A stretch of DNA of 41,276 bases from Cytauxzoon felis. Lineage: Eukaryota; Apicomplexa; Aconoidasida; Piroplasmida; Theileriidae. The stretch spans positions 1 through 41,276 of the forward strand of contig JAIQCW010000248.1 of the NCBI GenBank assembly GCA_020283715.1. Direction: 5' to 3'. Position numbers and translations under genes: made by a program. Below, piece after piece: positions 37,246 through 41,276 of the stretch. Under the pieces are notes generated by a model. That model did no database searches and was not told the origin of the DNA. It was given only the letters and a program-made list of their open reading frames with translations. Every line of letters begins with the position of its first letter. The stretch's first letter is position 1.

Positions 37246-38697
37246 TTAATCAATACGTAAATCCATACGTACAGGATCATGAACTATATCATCACATATT
37301 ATAACCTCAGCAGAATCACCTGTAATAATAATATTGAAACAATAAATATAGTCAGTCATATATTTACAATCTCTTCATACTCCACTTGAGGTTAAAACCA
37401 CTATCTTCTAGTACAACCTCTCTTCGTCCTGCAGACAGCTCTTCTATTTACTTTCCCTCCGCTTCCCTGAGATCAGCTACGGGTAGTCCACTTCCACTTG
37501 AGGTCTAATCTCACTGAGATACGACTAAAGTGACGGTTTCTATGTTTGTGAGGATATCTCAATGGATATAAATTGGAATGAATGGAATTCAGTAAACTCA
37601 ATACAATCATCAAATTCCTTTTCAATGAGATATTGACATCAGTAATTCATCCATTAATGATTCCACAATCTTCAGTAGTTTCCCCAGAAATTCAGATATT
37701 CCTTCAAATTTTAGAGGTAAATGTGAAGTAGTGGAAGAAGAGTATGATTGGACTCAAGTGGATTACCTGGAAGCGATCTACGGGAGCTGGAAGGGAAAGT
37801 AAACAAGAGAGCCTCCACGGCGAGTGGGAAAGAGGTAGATTGGACCTCGAGTGGAGTGGATATTAATTTTCAATGTACAAGATGTTCTTATGTATAAGAT
37901 TATATATTAACATACCGGTATAGACATCTCTTTCAACGGCGGCAACGAGTGAGTTTTTGACGATATTAACGAGTTCTTCTGGTGATTGTATATTTGGTTT
38001 ATTGATAAAATTAAGTCCACACATCTATATAAGATTGAATTGATATGTAATATGAATATACTTGGCTATCTAATGAAGAGGCTAGTATTAAAGCACTGGT
38101 TCCTTGTGCACTGTAAGGTTCTTTATGGAATGATCCGGTAGCATCGAATGTAAAGACAGCTCCATTTCCTATGAATAATATAATGAATAGTTCATTATAT
38201 GGTTTATACCTTCTTCATCTATTCCGCAGATTGTATTAAATGTATAATATGGAAAGAATCTTTTACTGTATAATATTGTAGATAACAGTTGTACTACGGC
38301 TGTAATGGATGGGTCTTTATGATGTGTAAAACGATATAATTCAATTTGTCTCTAAAGAAAATGATAAAAATTCTATGATATAAACATACAGTTAGAGCAG
38401 AGTGTAATGAAAGCATATCAGCTTGCATACCGGAGGTACCCAAAACACATTTATCAGTCCTATAAATTGATAATTTATTAAATATATATTAATAATAATA
38501 TACAATTTGACTAATTTACTAGAATTTCTTGTATGAATAGTATATCCAGCTGATAATCTGGTATCAGCTGCAATGACAGCATAGTTCTTCCATGAAGCAG
38601 CTAATACAGTACTAAATTATAGTATAATATATAAAAATATATAATAAATTTACCCTCCATTATTAATATATGGATTATAACCTTGATTTAATTCCAT
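37246..38697 (-). CDS. PSMB1: 20S proteasome subunit beta type-1 (beta6), 7 exons
   Basis: Exons in gene order: 38697-38654, 38611-38504, 38459-38390, 38351-38210, 38168-38062, 38024-37916, 37319-37246; phases agree, giving 217 aa. It is a structural, non-catalytic beta subunit of the 20S core in nucleus and cytosol. Seen: PYINNGGTVLAASW, DTRLSAGYTIHTRNS, SKLVKLTDKCVLGTSGMQ, LLSTILYSKRFFPYYTFN, GIDEEGNGAVFTFDATGS and AAVERDVYTGDSAEVIICDD, which follow animal PSMB1 almost without gaps. The exon 2 donor at 38503 was chosen because it restores the KLTDK motif in phase. Intron 6 (37320-37915) is enlarged by a family-2 repeat between family-1 arms. The other introns are 37 to 45 nt. Confidence 0.93.
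37378..37506. repeat. Family-1 repeat arm (PSMB1 intron 6)
   Basis: CTCCACTTGAGGTTAAAACC, TCGTCCTGCAGACAGC, CGCTTCCCTGAGATCAGC and CCACTTGAGGTC. Confidence 0.85.
37507..37722 (-). repeat. Family-2 repeat, copy 5 (PSMB1 intron 6)
   Basis: TAATCTCACTGAGATACG ... AGGATATCTCAATGG ... GTTTCCCCAGAAATTCAGAT ... TTTTAGAGGTAAATG. On the plus strand it keeps the open frame SVIHPLMIPQSSVVSPEIQI. Confidence 0.85.
37748..37862. repeat. Family-1 repeat arm (PSMB1 intron 6)
   Basis: GGACTCAAGTGGATTACC, GCGATCTACGGGAGCTGG, GCCTCCACGGCGAGTGG and GACCTCGAGTGGAGTGGA. It is the opposite orientation to 37378-37506. Confidence 0.85.
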
Positions 38698-39644
38698 TTT
38701 ATATAATATTAATAATGACATGGAAACACCAGAACTCCATCATGAAGTAGCATATATTAAATGTAAAAGTTAAAAGAGATTAATTATATGTATAATTATA
38801 GATAGTGTGGGATCCTTATGGGTAAATATGAAAATGATAAAGTGGACAATTGTATTATTTTACATGAACCTTTAAACGATTGATATACGGGATCCATTAT
38901 TAACTCTCTAACGTATATCAAGAAGATAATTATTATAATCTACTCAAAGTACCTTATAAAGAACACCATATGGATATCGAAAACATAAAATAATAATACA
39001 ACCTTTAATAATCATTATAGGACCTCTCTAATAACCTTTGAATTAAAATGAAAATAATAATCTTATCTCATTCTAATCACAATACATACACGAATAACAA
39101 TAATATAACTCTAATACTCACAAATCATACTGTGTCATAACTCCACCTGAGGTTACCTCTACCGAAGGTAATACAACCTCTGTTCGTCTTGCAGACAGCC
39201 TCATCTATTTACCTCCCCCTTCCAGCTCCCGTAGATCGCTTCCAGGTTCTACACTTGAGGTCCAGTACTACATCACGTTCTTCCGGGTAGAAGTCATTCT
39301 TAAATTCATAAGTCCTCATATGGATAATTGAGATCAAGAGGACCGAGGAAGTTTCTTCAGTATAAATGTCAACCCGGAAGAACGAAGATGATCAACCCCT
39401 AAGAACAGGAATTCTACCCGGAGGAACAGACATTACCTCCGCCACGATCTCTGGGAGTGGCTTTACTCTTTAGAGATAGGTAAATAGAAGAAGGCTCCAC
39501 GCCGAGTGGAAGAAGAGGTGGATTGGACCTCAGGTGGAGGTGGAAGAAGAGTTGGATAATTACGTAGACCTAACGGTCATCGGATGAAGTTTCAGAGGAA
39601 TGGTATTCAATTACGTTTATTTGTTAATGAATTATTTAATGTAG
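38698..39644. other. Intergenic between divergent PSMB1 and downstream of cyclin
   Basis: 38698-39138 is AT-rich with only short, unsupported frames. 39139-39558 is a family-1 repeat. 39559-39644 is the 3' flank of the cyclin gene. Confidence 0.45.
39139..39558. repeat. Family-1 modular repeat with GGAGGAAC sub-array (intergenic)
   Basis: CTCCACCTGAGGTTACC, CGTCTTGCAGACAGCC, CCAGCTCCCGTAGATCG, CACTTGAGGTCC, GTTCTTCCGGGTAG and, after a unique stretch, AACCCGGAAGAACG / CAACCCCTAAGAACAGG / ACCCGGAGGAACAG. These are followed by CACGATCTCTGGGAGTGGC, CTCCACGCCGAGTGGA and ACCTCAGGTGGAGG. Confidence 0.85.
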
Positions 39645-40709
39645 TTACCAGGTATTTCTTTTGAGTTTATTCCATGTGAGTAGGTTGAGGTATTGAAAGT
39701 CCCAATTATTGACATTATGTGAGCATTTTCTTTTAAGATTATCACGATATCTTGATTCGAGTGCATTGACAAAGGCTTCACATTCATCAAATTTATTTCT
39801 TAATGATTTACAGAGTTCATCATGTTCATAATCGGTATGATTAGTACTGACAGTGATATTAGAGAGTGTTCTATTAAAGTATTGATTATTATTATTAATA
39901 AAATCCATCATATATCCATTTGATGATTTAATATATGTATGATTTAATAAAGAGGTATCTTCGAATGAATTGGATGAATATTTAAAATAATTTGGTATAT
40001 CTTCAAATGATGTATATAATCTTTTTGATGTCTCATCTATTATATTTCTATTTATTAATGTTGTTGATGATAATTGTCTAGACATATTATGATTATTATA
40101 TTTCATAATATGATTATTATTATTAATCATCTGAACCCCATTATTTTGTATAACTTGTGCCCCATTATTTAAATTAATATTAAAATTATGTGTGGTATTA
40201 TAATAATTGATATGGGGTATAGAATTAGCTTTTTCAACACCTTTTCTACAATTTTCATAATCATTAGCATTAACATATAATTTATAATTTATAAGCATTA
40301 GGAATTTAACTTCAAGTAAATTAATTTCATTAACTTTAATACCACCAACTTGTGCATAAAATGAATTAGAATAATAAACATCATCACTAAATTTTGCAGC
40401 AAGCATAACAGCAGTAATAAGTAAACGATGTATATTCATAATACTAACACTAAATTCTTTATGTAATTTCATAATACGATCAATATAAACAAGTGCTAAT
40501 ACAAAACATTCATTACTACAATGTACATATCTAGCTATCCTAACAATATAATCTGATATTGGTGGGGCATTTATAGAATTAAAACAAGTCATCATACATT
40601 TACCACCAATATTACCCTCCGATACAATTCTTGTTAATACATTAGCTAATAATTGTATAAAACCATCATCAGTAGCTGTAACTACACAACATTCACCTCT
40701 CTTACCCAT
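39645..40709 (-). CDS. Pho80/P-type cyclin
   Basis: Single exon, 354 aa, ATG at 40707-40709. The cyclin box lies in the N-terminal half: ISDYIVRIARYVHCSNECF, then VLALVYIDRIM, then NIHRLLITAVMLAAKFSDD, then QVGGIKVNEINLLEVKFL, which is the signature order of Pho80-like (P/U-type) cyclins. Such cyclins activate CDKs, for example Pho85-type kinases, and some apicomplexan cyclins belong to this class. The partner kinase here is unknown. The C-terminal half is Asn-rich and low-complexity (about residues 180-290), then ends in a conserved-looking helical tail (ALESRYRDNLKRKC). No repeats and no introns. Confidence 0.88.
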   Translation of the reverse strand: MGKRGECCVVTATDDGFIQLLANVLTRIVSEGNIGGKCMMTCFNSINAPPISDYIVRIARYVHCSNECFVLALVYIDRIMKLHKEFSVSIMNIHRLLITAVMLAAKFSDDVYYSNSFYAQVGGIKVNEINLLEVKFLMLINYKLYVNANDYENCRKGVEKANSIPHINYYNTTHNFNINLNNGAQVIQNNGVQMINNNNHIMKYNNHNMSRQLSSTTLINRNIIDETSKRLYTSFEDIPNYFKYSSNSFEDTSLLNHTYIKSSNGYMMDFINNNNQYFNRTLSNITVSTNHTDYEHDELCKSLRNKFDECEAFVNALESRYRDNLKRKCSHNVNNWDFQYLNLLTWNKLKRNTW

Positions 40710-41276
40710 TTTTATAATATTTTTTTTAATTTATCCACAGTATAAAAACTATATTTTCAATATATATACTCATCCTAAGTATATTTTTTTTTAAAACAAT
40801 AGAAATGTCCTTACAAATTTAAATTTATTTTTTTAACAATAAAAAATCTATACATGTATAACATATATCCCTTATCCACCACCAATTCATATCATATCTT
40901 AACCACCCACCTCTATCGATATATATAAAAATACCCCTTTTTTCTTATTCCTTTATAGTCCCATCAATACATTAATTTATATTCTATTACAACTATAAGA
41001 TTTTATATAATTTTATATCATATTATCATTCAAATTATATGACAAATATCAATATAACCCCCCTCAATCTATATATCCAATATTATCCTCCCGTTCCACA
41101 AATTATACTATCACTTTTCATACCAAATTTAATTTTTTAGTTAATCATATGAAAAAAATTACCGGGTTATATATATAATATAAATAAAATTTTCAAATTT
41201 ATTATTATCAATTTCTACAATCAAAACACGTCATCAACGGCAGACAGTCATCGTACCCATTCCCCATTAGTGTTAT
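40710..41276. other. Intergenic / promoter side of the cyclin gene
   Basis: Very AT-rich with A/T homopolymers and short C runs (ACCCCCCTCAA at about 41057). No ORF, repeat-family copy, telomere repeat or RNA gene is visible. Confidence 0.4.

Noticed and set aside
38720..39000. Possible plus-strand gene with MPN-like snippets (CGILMGKYENDKVDN; NVYQEDNYYNLL)
   Set aside because: The snippets are in different frames and I could not connect them with valid splice sites; likely chance frames in AT-rich DNA.
1..41276. tRNA or rRNA genes
   Set aside because: I found no B-box-like GGTTCRANTCC with matching acceptor stem and no rRNA-like conserved stretch by eye.
40710..41276. Telomere or subtelomeric end
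   Set aside because: No telomeric repeat units; only AT-rich DNA with short C runs.

Overview
This window reads as nuclear DNA of an apicomplexan, most likely a piroplasm (Theileria/Cytauxzoon-like). It is very AT-rich, and its genes carry many short introns (about 30 to 100 nt) with GTAAGT/GTATGT-type donors and TATAG-type acceptors. Three adjacent secreted proteins have FAINT (DUF529)-like repeats, a typical piroplasm surface/secreted family, and one gene matches ARO, an apicomplexan rhoptry protein. Genus is inferred from these families only; I cannot run a search.

Layout, left to right: a cysteine-rich ORF on the minus strand (partial); an 11-exon NT-C2/coiled-coil protein; a CDK9/CDK12-like kinase; ARO (8 exons) converging on GET3/ASNA1 (9 exons, minus); a helical-repeat protein; the spliceosomal helicase Aquarius; a longin R-SNARE; a small membrane protein; the AP-2 alpha adaptin (7 exons), which carries a separate multi-membrane-spanning gene inside its first intron; a BFR1-like coiled-coil protein; an RRM protein; a repeat-free block with three FAINT-like secreted proteins; proteasome beta6 (PSMB1, 7 exons, minus); and a Pho80/P-type cyclin (minus). 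I rebuilt exon structures by hand from splice consensus, reading phase and remembered family conservation. Most are consistent in phase throughout.

The housekeeping genes are unrelated in function (vesicle traffic, tail-anchored protein insertion, splicing, proteolysis, cell cycle) and packed tightly. Stop codons of ARO and GET3 lie 19 bp apart, GET3 and the next gene start 99 bp apart head to head, and one gene's stop is followed 1 nt later by the next ATG.

The most striking content is a set of interspersed repeats. Family 1 is a modular, partly palindromic element assembled from about eight short modules separated by a 12-bp delimiter of the type ACCTCAGGTGGA or its reverse complement. It occupies intergenic DNA, at least eleven expanded introns, and also lies in frame inside the coding sequences of Aquarius (three places) and the helical-repeat protein (one place). 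Family 2 is about 220 bp, found five times, always in introns, and usually embedded in family 1. Family 3 is an AT-rich element of about 170 bp present twice in opposite orientation. I do not recognise any of them as a described transposon. The FAINT block, kinase, RRM and cyclin genes are free of them.

Three conserved genes (Aquarius, AP-2 alpha, BFR1-like) each contain one single-base frame break at a homopolymer run. This may reflect sequencing error, although the Aquarius break lies inside a repeat.
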